Origin: an uncultured Oscillibacter sp.
GTDB lineage: Bacteria > Bacillota > Clostridia > Oscillospirales > Oscillospiraceae
Direction: 5' to 3'
DNA length: 53,153 nt
Assembly: GCA_910589315.1 (NCBI GenBank)
Contig: CAJUTB010000019.1
Coordinates: 1 to 53,153, forward strand
The notes beneath the pieces were generated by a model. That model had not been told where the DNA came from. It did not search any database and worked only from the letters and a program-made list of their open reading frames with translations. The position numbers and the translations under genes were made by a program. Positions within the stretch are counted from its first letter, which is position 1. The number at the start of each line of letters is the position of its first letter. Shown here in pieces: positions 16,910 through 24,750 of the stretch.

Positions 16910-18496
16910 TTATAGATTTGCAAATACATCCACCTGATGCTGAAGCTCGCCGACGATCTCCTGATTGGTGTCCATTCCGGCGGTAATCCCCGCCATGTCC
17001 TCTACTAAAACGTGGGTGCTTCCGGCTACGCCGGTGACGCCGGATACCGCGCCGTCCACCGCGCTGGAAATGCTGGAAATAGACGCGGCTACCTCCGCCA
17101 TAGCCGTCCGGAGGCGGTCCGCCTGCTGGTTGAAGTCCTCCATAGAGCGTTCGATGTATGCGGCGTCGTCCCGGTACTGCTGTCCCGATTGGACAGATTG
17201 TTCCAGCTGTGACGAGATGGCCTGCCCCAGATAATCCGCCAGCTCCTGCGCGCTTTCCGCCAGGTAGTTCACCGCGCTGGTGACAACGCCGCTCACGTCC
17301 TGAATATGATTTGCCGTCTCCGCACAGGAGTCGGCCAGACGGCGGATTTCCCGCGCCACCACGGCAAAGCCCTTTCCTGCTTCCCCGGCGCGGCTGGCTT
17401 CCACGGATGCATTGATGGCGATGAGGTCTGTGGAGGAGGAGATGGAGAGAATGTCATCTGTCAAAGAACCGATCTGGTCCACGCTGCGGCTCTTTTCAAT
17501 GGCCTGATGGAGCCTGGACAGGATTTTCCCCGTTTTTTCCTGAACTGCTTCCATTTCAGCTTGGGCGGACTGTTCCATCTCCTCCGCCCGGCCCCGCATT
17601 TCCGCGGAATACGTGGTAATCGCGGCGCATTCCTCCGCCATGCGATCCGCGTCCTCCTGGGTGCTGGACGCGCTGGCGGTAATGGCCGCCGTATTTCCCG
17701 CTATTTCCTCCAGGGCGGCGGAGAGCTGCTTTGTCAGGGTCGAGAGGCTCTGCGCGCTGCCGCTGGAAGTCCGGGTCCGCTTGCGGACCTCCCCCACCAC
17801 GCCATGAATCCGCTGGGAGCTGTCCTGGAGGGTTCCCATGGCGTCCCGGATGGGGGCAATGACGTATTTGCGGATGATCCGCAGAGCCGCCCAGATCAGG
17901 AGCACGCCTGCCGTAAGCGTAACCGCGCTGATGACCAGCGACGTGACGTATACGGTGAACAGGTGGTTCCGGGCGGTTTCCGCCTGGGCGCTGACGGAGT
18001 TGGAGAGGGAATCAATGCAGTCCTCCGCCGCGCCGCTTCGAGCGGCCACGTCGCCGTTTGCCATGGCGTAAGCGTCCTGGGTTTTGCTGTCCGCGCTGGC
18101 GCAGACCAGAGAAACCAGCGCGTGCTTGAACGCCTCGTATTCCGTCAGCAGCGTGCGGTAAACATCCGCGTCCGGTCCGGCGGCGAACGCCTCGTAGTTT
18201 GCCAGCTGTTCGTCCAGGGCCGCCTCTTTTTCCTTGATCTCCTGAACCAGCTCGATCATGGTCCCGTGGTCCGCCGCTACAATGTGGGACAGGGCCAGAC
18301 GGTGAATGTCCATCATGGAACGCCGGATGTCCTCCAGCTGCGCCTCGCTGACCATGCACTCATCCACAATGCGCCCTGCGTTGGCGTGGACATTGTTGAT
18401 GCTGAATACCGCGAGGATATTGGACAGCAGCGTCACAATCCCCAGGAGGACGACGGGGAGAATCAGCCGCTGCTGTAATGTGAGCTTGCCTTTCAT
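16910..18496 (-). CDS. methyl-accepting chemotaxis protein with four-helix-bundle sensor
   Basis: 528 residues. TM1 at about 10-32 (LILPVVLLGIVTLLSNILAVFSI), an all-helical extracellular region to about 185 typical of 4HB_MCP sensors, TM2 near 185-208 (LVISAVTLTAGVLLIWAAL), a HAMP-like stretch and the signalling coiled coil with tip STDLIAINASVEASRAGEAGKGFAVVAREIRRLA. GGAGGG lies 8 bases before the ATG. It follows a solute-binding lipoprotein gene by 41 bases in the same operon. Four-helix-bundle receptors often recognise ligands through binding proteins, so the lipoprotein is the likely partner (inference). Confidence 0.9.
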   Translation of the reverse strand: MKGKLTLQQRLILPVVLLGIVTLLSNILAVFSINNVHANAGRIVDECMVSEAQLEDIRRSMMDIHRLALSHIVAADHGTMIELVQEIKEKEAALDEQLANYEAFAAGPDADVYRTLLTEYEAFKHALVSLVCASADSKTQDAYAMANGDVAARSGAAEDCIDSLSNSVSAQAETARNHLFTVYVTSLVISAVTLTAGVLLIWAALRIIRKYVIAPIRDAMGTLQDSSQRIHGVVGEVRKRTRTSSGSAQSLSTLTKQLSAALEEIAGNTAAITASASSTQEDADRMAEECAAITTYSAEMRGRAEEMEQSAQAEMEAVQEKTGKILSRLHQAIEKSRSVDQIGSLTDDILSISSSTDLIAINASVEASRAGEAGKGFAVVAREIRRLADSCAETANHIQDVSGVVTSAVNYLAESAQELADYLGQAISSQLEQSVQSGQQYRDDAAYIERSMEDFNQQADRLRTAMAEVAASISSISSAVDGAVSGVTGVAGSTHVLVEDMAGITAGMDTNQEIVGELQHQVDVFANL

Positions 18497-18537
18497 AGAT
18501 GCTTCCCTCCAAAATGAATGGAATCAAACCGGGGGCG

Positions 18538-19776
18538 TCACCGTGCCGTCACGCCCTCCACCATATGGTCCAGCTGGGCCTGAAGCGATGCGCCGGAGGG
18601 ATTTCCCCGAGCACAGTTCCCGGCGAATTCTGCCACCGGGTCCCAGAATTTGCCGCCCACCCGCTGGAGCTGGGAAAACTCCGACTGGGCCAGCAGAGCC
18701 GCAATGGCCGGAGACGCCTGCACTTCCGGCGAATTGGCGGCGTTTTTGTTGGACGGCCCTTGTCCCCGCATCTGGAAACGGAGCCGCTGGTTTTCCTCGC
18801 TGGTAATCCATTCCGCCAGACGCGCCGCCCACTCGGGATGCTTGGAGTAGGCGTTCACCCCGATGAGCTTGCAGCCGGAGAAAGACGCCATTTGAATCTC
18901 CTCGCCTTTGCAGGTGAAGGTCGGGAGCTTGGCGGCCCCGGTGTTTTCGCCCCAGGCTTCCTGAATGGCCACCGAATTCCACACGCCGCTGACGCCCGCG
19001 ATGACGGAGCCGTTTCGCACGCCTTCCAGGAATTCCGTGTCGGTCCGGCTTGCAAAGCCCGGGCTGGCCGCCACCGCCAGCATGGCCTGGGCTACGTCGA
19101 TACCGGTAACGGGGCCTTCGACGCTGTTCCAGGTGCAGTAGTTGGTAAGGCCGTCCTCGTTCAGCCCCACCGTCAGGCCGGTGTTGCCGAAAAATGCATA
19201 TACATACCAGGCGGAAGACCAGTCCATGGAAACGACGCGTCCGGCGGCCGCCGCAACATCCAGCATCCGGTTTAGGCTTTGAATATCTTCTTCGGAGAAA
19301 AAGGCTTTGTTATAGTACAAAAAATACCCGTTGTCCGCCGTCAGCGGGTAAGCGTAGAGGGTTCCCCGCACGCTGGCCGCGTCCACTGCCGCAGAGAGAT
19401 TGGCCGCGCTGATTTCAGCGGCGTTTTCAATGGGGTCCAGCCCTCCGGCCGCCGCCAGGGCGGAAACCTGATCGTCCGCGAAGGCGAACACGTCGGCCCC
19501 GCCCTCCAGGTTGCCCAGCATGGCGTCCTTGCAGTTGGATTCGCTTTGGGGCTGGTATGTAATTTGAAAGCTGGCCTCGCCGGCGTAGCGGGACTGAAAC
19601 GAGGCGAAAATTTCCTGAAGAAGGGCTTCGTCCTCCTCTGCGCCCCAGACCGTCAGGGCAACCGTTTGCCGTTCCGGCCCGCTGTTCCCGGCGGGAGGAG
19701 GCGTTTCTTTGCCGCAGGCGGATAACAGCAGGAGCAGTCCGATGGACAAAAACAGGGAAAGATAGTTTTTTTTCAT
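18538..19776 (-). CDS. extracellular solute-binding lipoprotein (family 1)
   Basis: 412 residues with a lipoprotein signal (LLLLLSACGKE, Cys near 21). The fold resembles maltose-type binding proteins: ADVFAFADDQVSALAAAGGLDPI, YAYPLTADNGYFLYYNKAFFSEEDI, GVSGVWNSVAIQEAWG and a C-terminal helix region HPEWAARLAEWITSEENQRL, the usual 'avoid local terminal residues' pattern in sugar ABC binding proteins. No transporter genes are adjacent; the next gene is a chemoreceptor, so a role as signalling co-receptor is likely. The start at 19776 has GGAAGGG upstream; an open extension to 19956 covers the promoter. Ligand unknown. Confidence 0.85.
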   Translation of the reverse strand: MKKNYLSLFLSIGLLLLLSACGKETPPPAGNSGPERQTVALTVWGAEEDEALLQEIFASFQSRYAGEASFQITYQPQSESNCKDAMLGNLEGGADVFAFADDQVSALAAAGGLDPIENAAEISAANLSAAVDAASVRGTLYAYPLTADNGYFLYYNKAFFSEEDIQSLNRMLDVAAAAGRVVSMDWSSAWYVYAFFGNTGLTVGLNEDGLTNYCTWNSVEGPVTGIDVAQAMLAVAASPGFASRTDTEFLEGVRNGSVIAGVSGVWNSVAIQEAWGENTGAAKLPTFTCKGEEIQMASFSGCKLIGVNAYSKHPEWAARLAEWITSEENQRLRFQMRGQGPSNKNAANSPEVQASPAIAALLAQSEFSQLQRVGGKFWDPVAEFAGNCARGNPSGASLQAQLDHMVEGVTAR

Positions 19777-19840
19777 AACGTCAGACCCTTCCGATGGATT
19801 GTACGGCGGCAGACGCCGCAGCGAAAACAGATTTAGGGTA

Positions 19841-19869
19841 ATTATACCATCGTTTTCTCCGGTTGACAA
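19841..19869 (-). promoter_or_regulatory. promoter of the lipoprotein-chemoreceptor operon
   Basis: TTGTCA (19869-19864) and TATAAT (19846-19841) separated by 17 bases, 64 bases from the start codon. Confidence 0.75.
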
Positions 19870-19917
19870 CTGGGTTTCTCCGCGGACCGGCGGATGTTTG
19901 CAAAATAGCGCGGCAAA

Positions 19918-19945
19918 GGGTCCGCAGCCGGTTTGCTGCGGACCC
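19918..19945 (-). terminator. terminator of the symporter gene
   Basis: GGGTCCGCAGC / GCTGCGGACCC with a 6-base loop, just beyond the stop codon on the minus strand, followed by a short TTT. Confidence 0.65.
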
Positions 19946-19965
19946 CTTGTTTGCATGGGATTCGA

Positions 19966-21288
19966 TTAAAACGCCACTTTCAGGAACAGCGCGACCAGAC
20001 ACAAAATGACGGCGCATGGAACGTAGACATAGCGTCCAAGGTTGTACCAAAGGGGGCTGGGCGGCTTTTTCGCGCCCTGCCGCACCTCGTCCATCAGGTC
20101 GTCCCGCTTCATGACCCAGAACCAGGAGACGGCCCCCAGAGTCGCGCCGATGGGTATGATATAGATGGATACGATGTCCATCCAGGGACCCCATTTGAAG
20201 ATGGGTTCCATGTGCAGGCCGATACCCAGGCACACCGCGCACAGGATGACCAGCACCATTTTCCGGTTGAGCTTCGGGAACCGGTGCAGCAGCGATTCGC
20301 CCACGGCTTCAAACATATTTTGGAGAGAGCTGACGCCGGCGAATATCATGGCCGTATAGAGGATGATTGCAAACAGCCTGCCCAGGGGGATGTCCTGTAA
20401 GATGCGCGGCAGCGTCACGAACAGGAGCGACGGTCCCGCGCCCACGTCCAGCCCATAGGCAAAGCACGCGGGAATGATGACCAGGGCCGCCACCATAGCC
20501 GCGATGGTGTCAAAGAGGGCGGTCCGTTTGGCTAGGGCCGCCACGTCTTCCTCTTTGCCCAGGTATGCGCCGTAAACGATCATACCGCTTCCGGTGATGG
20601 AGAGGGAGAAGAAGGCTTGTCCCATTGCCCAGATCCAGACCATGGGGTTTAGCAGCTCCTGCCAGCGGGGCGTGAACATATAGCGGTAGCCCTCGGCGGC
20701 TCCGGGCAGAAACGCCACCCGGACCGCCAGAATGGCGAAGATGACGAAAAAGAGCGGCATCATGACCTTGTTGCTTTTTTCGATGCTTTTTGCGCCCAGG
20801 AGCAAGGTGAGCAGCGTACCGATGACAACGATGGCATGGAAGGGAATTACGGAGTAATCGGACAATGAGAAGGATTCAAACCATCCGGCGGTCTCCACGG
20901 TCATCAGGGAGCCGTCCAGAGAGTTGGCGAACGCCTTGAGAACATAGGAGATGATGACGGCGTAGCCGATGGCGATGCACATGGAACCGGCCAGCGGCAG
21001 CCAGCCCAGCAGTCCGCCCGCCCGGCCCAATTCTTTTTTGCGGGTGGCCCAGGCCATTTCATAGGAGCCAAGGGTGCCGGTCCGCGCCCGGCGTCCCACG
21101 GCGTATTCGGCGGAAAGGCCCACGATGCTGAATAGGACGATGAAGACCAGGTAAGCGAACAGGAATGCGCTTCCGCCGTTGGAACCCATTTTTGCCGGGA
21201 AGCCCCACACGTTGGCCATACCCACGGCGGAGCCGACGGCGGACAGCACAAAGCCCCAGCTGCTGGTAAATTTTCGATCTTTACTCAC
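19966..21288 (-). CDS. sodium-dependent symporter, NSS (SNF) family
   Basis: 440 residues with 11-12 predicted membrane helices. The N-terminal WGFVLSAVGSAVGMANVWGFPAKMGSNGG is the NSS hallmark: TM1 carries the Na+ and substrate sites, with the unwound glycine region. Members import amino acids (LeuT, Tyt1) with sodium. Substrate is not readable, but bacterial members of this length commonly carry branched-chain or aromatic amino acids. The start is GTG at 21288 with GAGGGGG 8 bases upstream. It is a single-gene unit between two terminators. Confidence 0.9.
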   Translation of the reverse strand: MSKDRKFTSSWGFVLSAVGSAVGMANVWGFPAKMGSNGGSAFLFAYLVFIVLFSIVGLSAEYAVGRRARTGTLGSYEMAWATRKKELGRAGGLLGWLPLAGSMCIAIGYAVIISYVLKAFANSLDGSLMTVETAGWFESFSLSDYSVIPFHAIVVIGTLLTLLLGAKSIEKSNKVMMPLFFVIFAILAVRVAFLPGAAEGYRYMFTPRWQELLNPMVWIWAMGQAFFSLSITGSGMIVYGAYLGKEEDVAALAKRTALFDTIAAMVAALVIIPACFAYGLDVGAGPSLLFVTLPRILQDIPLGRLFAIILYTAMIFAGVSSLQNMFEAVGESLLHRFPKLNRKMVLVILCAVCLGIGLHMEPIFKWGPWMDIVSIYIIPIGATLGAVSWFWVMKRDDLMDEVRQGAKKPPSPLWYNLGRYVYVPCAVILCLVALFLKVAF

Positions 21289-21320
21289 AAAATATCCCCC
21301 TCATGACAAATTCTTCTTTC

Positions 21321-21349
21321 AGTGTCCCATGTTCGCCTCTATTTGTCAA
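21321..21349 (-). promoter_or_regulatory. probable promoter of the symporter gene
   Basis: Consensus TTGACA (21349-21344), a 17-base spacer ending TGG, and a weak -10 GACACT (21326-21321). The TGn extension may compensate for the weak -10. Confidence 0.45.
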
Positions 21350-21368
21350 GTCCCCAGACGGAAAAAGC

Positions 21369-21418
21369 CCAGGGGCTCCGCCCCTGGACCCCGCCAGGGG
21401 GCCGAGCCCCCTGGACCC
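21369..21418. repeat. two tandem GC-rich hairpins
   Basis: Two similar units follow one another: CCAGGGGC-TCC-GCCCCTGG (21369-21387) and CCAGGGGGC-CGA-GCCCCCTGG (21394-21414), each followed by ACCCC. They lie between the end of the 21444 gene and the symporter promoter and could terminate the former, but no U-tract is seen. They look like a dispersed repeat. Confidence 0.65.
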
Positions 21419-21443
21419 CTCAAATACGCCGCGCAGCGGCGTG

Positions 21444-22514
21444 TCAGCTTTCGAAAAACAGTACGCTGCCTGTGGGGGCCGCGCTTCCTGCGGCCATTTC
21501 CGGCACAAATTCCACGCTCTCCGACGCCGCTTTCACAGCCGCCGCCAGGGTTTCCGCGTTCTCGGGGGCTGCCGCCGCATACACCCGGTCCACAAAGGGG
21601 ACGATCTTCGCAAGTTCCAGTCCGGAGAGTTCGTCCTTTCCGGTTGTAATCACGATTTCCGGCACTTCGATGGACAGGGTGATGTCATAGGTTTCCAGCG
21701 CATTGCGCATGGCTTCCACAAAGCCTGCCAGGTTGTCCCCTTTTGGGGTTTCGCCGTAAGCAACCTTGTCCAGCTTGCCTTCAATTGGGTAGCTTACGTC
21801 GGTCAGCAGGATTTCGTCAAACCCCAGGGCCGCCAGCTCCTGGGCCAGTCCGGCGAGATAGTCCCGCGCCCCCGGCTTGCTGGCATCCAGCCATTGGGTG
21901 TTTTTTTTGTCGTAGAAAATATAGCCGCCGGTGTTTTTCAGGCCGCGGCCTTCCACGTCTGCGTTGGCCGCCCGGGAGTCGTGAAGGCAGCCCAGACGCG
22001 CGATCACATAAAGGTCCTCGCGGCCTGTGACTGCCGCCAGAGCCGCCGCGGTGTCGGCTTCGGTTTTGACCGCCCCGGACACCGCGCCCGCCGCGTCGAA
22101 GTAGATTCGTCCTGCGCTGTCCTTCAGCGTCAGGGCAACCGCGTTGCACGTCTCCGGCTTTGCCGCGAACGCGGCCTCCCAGTCTGCCAGCGTCAACGCT
22201 TCCGGCGGCATGGAAAACGCGGCGGTCTCCACGGTTTTTGGCGTTTCCTCCGGCGGCGGTTCCACCGGGTCCTGAACGATGACCACCGGGTCCTCCGGAA
22301 GCGGGTCCGCCGTGCCGCTGGACGGCGGAGGAGCGTCCTCGCCCTGCCAGGGGAGCATCATCATGGGCCGGCCGTCTTCATCGTACATGACGTATTTTTG
22401 CAGATAGATCACCGTGCCTGCGGTCAATATGACCAGCACCAGCAAAACTGCCAGCGCGATTTTCAATTTGGACATACGGCCCCGGTAGCTGCTGTACCCT
22501 CTGGGTCCGGCCAT
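21444..22514 (-). CDS. putative glycoside hydrolase, DUF4015-like, membrane-anchored
   Basis: 356 residues. A short basic N-terminus is followed by one membrane helix (LKIALAVLLVLVILTAGTVIYL, about 17-38), a Pro/Glu-rich linker to about 95, then a TIM-barrel-like domain. The core pattern CNAVALTLKDSAGRIYF, DLYVIARLGCLHDS, TQWLDASKPGARDYLAGLAQELAALGFDEILLTDVSYP matches the DUF4015 putative glycoside hydrolase family from memory. Acidic residues at the strand ends (KDSAG, TDVSYP) are candidates for the catalytic pair. It would act outside the membrane on wall or polysaccharide material; the substrate is unknown. GGGGGAG lies 8 bases upstream of the ATG. Confidence 0.7.
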   Translation of the reverse strand: MAGPRGYSSYRGRMSKLKIALAVLLVLVILTAGTVIYLQKYVMYDEDGRPMMMLPWQGEDAPPPSSGTADPLPEDPVVIVQDPVEPPPEETPKTVETAAFSMPPEALTLADWEAAFAAKPETCNAVALTLKDSAGRIYFDAAGAVSGAVKTEADTAAALAAVTGREDLYVIARLGCLHDSRAANADVEGRGLKNTGGYIFYDKKNTQWLDASKPGARDYLAGLAQELAALGFDEILLTDVSYPIEGKLDKVAYGETPKGDNLAGFVEAMRNALETYDITLSIEVPEIVITTGKDELSGLELAKIVPFVDRVYAAAAPENAETLAAAVKAASESVEFVPEMAAGSAAPTGSVLFFES

Positions 22515-22585
22515 GCGCGTCTCCCCCTTTGCCTCGTTCGGCGTAATAGAATGTCTGTCCGTCTCTCGTGGAATTTCTGCTATCT

Positions 22586-22614
22586 ATTGTACGTCAAATC
22601 CGGCAAAAAATCAA
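22586..22614 (-). promoter_or_regulatory. promoter of the DUF4015-like gene
   Basis: TTGATT (22614-22609) and TACAAT (22591-22586) separated by 17 bases, about 72 bases from the start. Confidence 0.6.
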
Positions 22615-22624
22615 TGAAAATTCG

Positions 22625-23434
22625 TTATAAATCGTGCCAAACCGGCTGCATTTGCCGGAAGGTGCAAAAACGCGTAAAACCGCACGCCTTCAAAAGCTCC
22701 TGATTTTCCGGAATCCGGCATCTGGCCATTTCCGCCCGGTGGGAGTCGGACCCCAGGGTAATGATTTCGCCCCCCAGGGACCGGTAGAGCTTCAGCCATT
22801 TTGCATCCGGTAAAGGCGCGTTGCCCCGGTTGGCGTTCAGCTCAATGCCCAGCCCCTGATCAATCAGGATTTGCAGGATTTCCCGAACCGCGTCCTCAAA
22901 GGGGTCGAAGCTGAGATGAAATCCGTAGTTTTCGTTCAGGTAGCGCAGAGGAAGCGTCAAATGACCCAGCACCGAGAATTTTCCCCACTGCGCCAGCGAC
23001 TTGACCTCCTCCAGATAGGCCGCGATGCCTTCACAGGCTTTTGCGTCGTTTTCCGGGTGGAATAGATACAGGTTGGTACAGCCCCAGTCTTCTGGAAGCA
23101 TATGCACGGAACCAATGATAAAGTCCAGCGGCGGCATATCCGCCAGAATTTTTTCCGTGTGGGGAAAATCCATTTCCGCATCCCCCAGCTCGATCCCCAG
23201 CCGCAGCGTAATTTGATTGCCCATCGTTTGCTTCGCGCTGTGGAATTCCGCCAGCAGAGCGTCCCAGTCATAGCGGGGAATTCGAATGTCGGAGCCTACC
23301 GTTACCGGTTGTACATGGTCGGTGAAGCACAGCTCGTCGAACCCCGCCGCGGCGGCGGCCCGCGCCACATCGGTCATGGAACGGGTTGCATCGGGGGAGA
23401 TGCGGGAGTGTATATGATAATCTGCCAGGTACAT
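22625..23434 (-). CDS. PHP-family histidinol-phosphatase (HisJ/HisK type)
   Basis: 269 residues of the PHP phosphoesterase fold. The metal ligands are in the expected order: DYHIHSRISPDA at the N-terminus, FTDHVQP, the glutamate in RLGIELGDAE, GSVHML, GHLTLPLRY and the closing GSDSHRAEMARC. This order is that of histidinol-phosphatases acting in histidine biosynthesis, L-histidinol phosphate to L-histidinol. No other his gene is near, and the gene starts 6 bases after the dnaJ stop, so it is probably co-transcribed with dnaJ. A PHP phosphatase with another phosphoester substrate is a fair alternative. Confidence 0.85.
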   Translation of the reverse strand: MYLADYHIHSRISPDATRSMTDVARAAAAAGFDELCFTDHVQPVTVGSDIRIPRYDWDALLAEFHSAKQTMGNQITLRLGIELGDAEMDFPHTEKILADMPPLDFIIGSVHMLPEDWGCTNLYLFHPENDAKACEGIAAYLEEVKSLAQWGKFSVLGHLTLPLRYLNENYGFHLSFDPFEDAVREILQILIDQGLGIELNANRGNAPLPDAKWLKLYRSLGGEIITLGSDSHRAEMARCRIPENQELLKACGFTRFCTFRQMQPVWHDL

Positions 23435-23440
23435 CGTTCG

Positions 23441-24568
23441 TCACTTCTTTTTCTTGAAAAATTTCTTTCGCTCCTCGAAGTTTCCGCTCTCGCCCATGGC
23501 CTCCGCGAACTTTTTCAGCGCGTCCTTCTGCTCCCGGTTCAGGCCCTTGGGCGTTTCGATGTAAACGGTTACATACTGGTCGCCCCGGCCCCGGCCGTTG
23601 ATGGACGGAATTCCCTTGCCCTTGAGGCGGAAGGTTGCGCCGCTCTGGGTGCCCTCCGGAAGGTCATATTTCACGTTTCCGTCAATCGTCGGGATTTCCA
23701 GTTCCGCCCCCAGCACGGCCTGGGTAAAGGTCACGGGCACTTTCAGCAGCACGGAGGTGCCCTCCCGGCGGAACAGCTCGTGAGGCCGTACCGCAATGGT
23801 AATCAGCAGGTCGCCCGCCGGGCCGCCGTTTTTCCCCGCGCTGCCCTGGCCCCGGATGGAAATGGTTTGACCGTTGTCGATGCCGGCGGGGATGCTGGCT
23901 TGAATGGTCTTGCGGCCCCGGATGGTGCCTGCGCCCCGGCAGTCCTTGCAGGGCTGTTGAATCATCTTTCCCCGTCCGCCGCAGCGGGGACAGGCGGAAG
24001 TCGTGGCAAAAATGCCCATCGGCGTCTGACGCCGCACCTGAACGGTGCCGGTGCCGTGGCACTCGGAACAGACCTCCGGCGCGGTGCCGGGGGCGCAGCC
24101 GGTGCCCTGGCAGGTGGGACAGGCTTCGGCCCGTTCTATGGTGACGGATTTTTCGCAGCCGAAGGCCGCCTCCTCAAAACTGATGGTAAGAGATATACGG
24201 ATGCTCTCGCCGCGCTGGGGGGCGTTGGGATTGGCCCGGCGTCCGCCGCCGAACCCGCCGAAAAAGCTGCCGAAAAGGTCGCCCAGGTCTCCGAAGTCGA
24301 AGCCGCCGTCAAAGCCGCCGCCTGCGCCGAAGTTCGGGTCAATGCCCGCGTGGCCGAACTGGTCGTAGCGGGCTTTTTTTCCGGCGTCAGACAGCACCTC
24401 GTATGCCTCGTTGATTTCCTTGAACCGGGCCTCGGCGGCGGCGTCGCCGGGGTTGAGGTCCGGATGGTTTGCCTTTGCCAGCTTACGGTATGCCTTTTTG
24501 ATCTCCTCGTCCGACGCGCCCTTACCGACGCCCAGGACTTCATAATAATCGCGTTTCTGCTCTGCCAT
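23441..24568 (-). CDS. dnaJ: chaperone DnaJ
   Basis: 375 residues: a J domain with NHPDLNPGD (HPD that stimulates DnaK ATPase), a Gly/Phe linker (about 75-105), four zinc-finger motifs (CPTCQGTG, CSECHGTG, CPRCGGRG, CKDCRGAG) and the two C-terminal substrate domains. The start is MAEQKRDYYE at 24568 with GGAGG 5 bases upstream; an open extension to 24619 has no signal. It is the last chaperone gene of the cluster, separated from dnaK by 182 bases that contain a hairpin. The protein ends in KKFFKKKK, common in the family. Confidence 0.97.
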   Translation of the reverse strand: MAEQKRDYYEVLGVGKGASDEEIKKAYRKLAKANHPDLNPGDAAAEARFKEINEAYEVLSDAGKKARYDQFGHAGIDPNFGAGGGFDGGFDFGDLGDLFGSFFGGFGGGRRANPNAPQRGESIRISLTISFEEAAFGCEKSVTIERAEACPTCQGTGCAPGTAPEVCSECHGTGTVQVRRQTPMGIFATTSACPRCGGRGKMIQQPCKDCRGAGTIRGRKTIQASIPAGIDNGQTISIRGQGSAGKNGGPAGDLLITIAVRPHELFRREGTSVLLKVPVTFTQAVLGAELEIPTIDGNVKYDLPEGTQSGATFRLKGKGIPSINGRGRGDQYVTVYIETPKGLNREQKDALKKFAEAMGESGNFEERKKFFKKKK

Positions 24569-24705
24569 AATTTCCTCCATCCAAATGGATCGTTGATGAT
24601 GAACCATGGGGACTTTCAAGGAGCGTTCCGGAATGCGGCGGATTTTTCCGCAGAAAACCCATGGTTTCTTGTCAATTCCACAAAAGTCCCTTATGCGCCA
24701 TCAAA

Positions 24706-24733
24706 GGGGCGGGGATGTAAAACCCCCGTCCCC
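24706..24733 (-). terminator. hairpin between dnaK and dnaJ
   Basis: GGGGCGGGG and CCCCGTCCCC pair with one bulged base; on the minus strand the stem is followed by TTTG. It may lower dnaJ expression relative to dnaK or be a leaky terminator. The rest of the 182-base gap shows no clear -10 or CIRCE. Confidence 0.5.
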
Positions 24734-24750
24734 ATTTATGCGGCGCGTGT

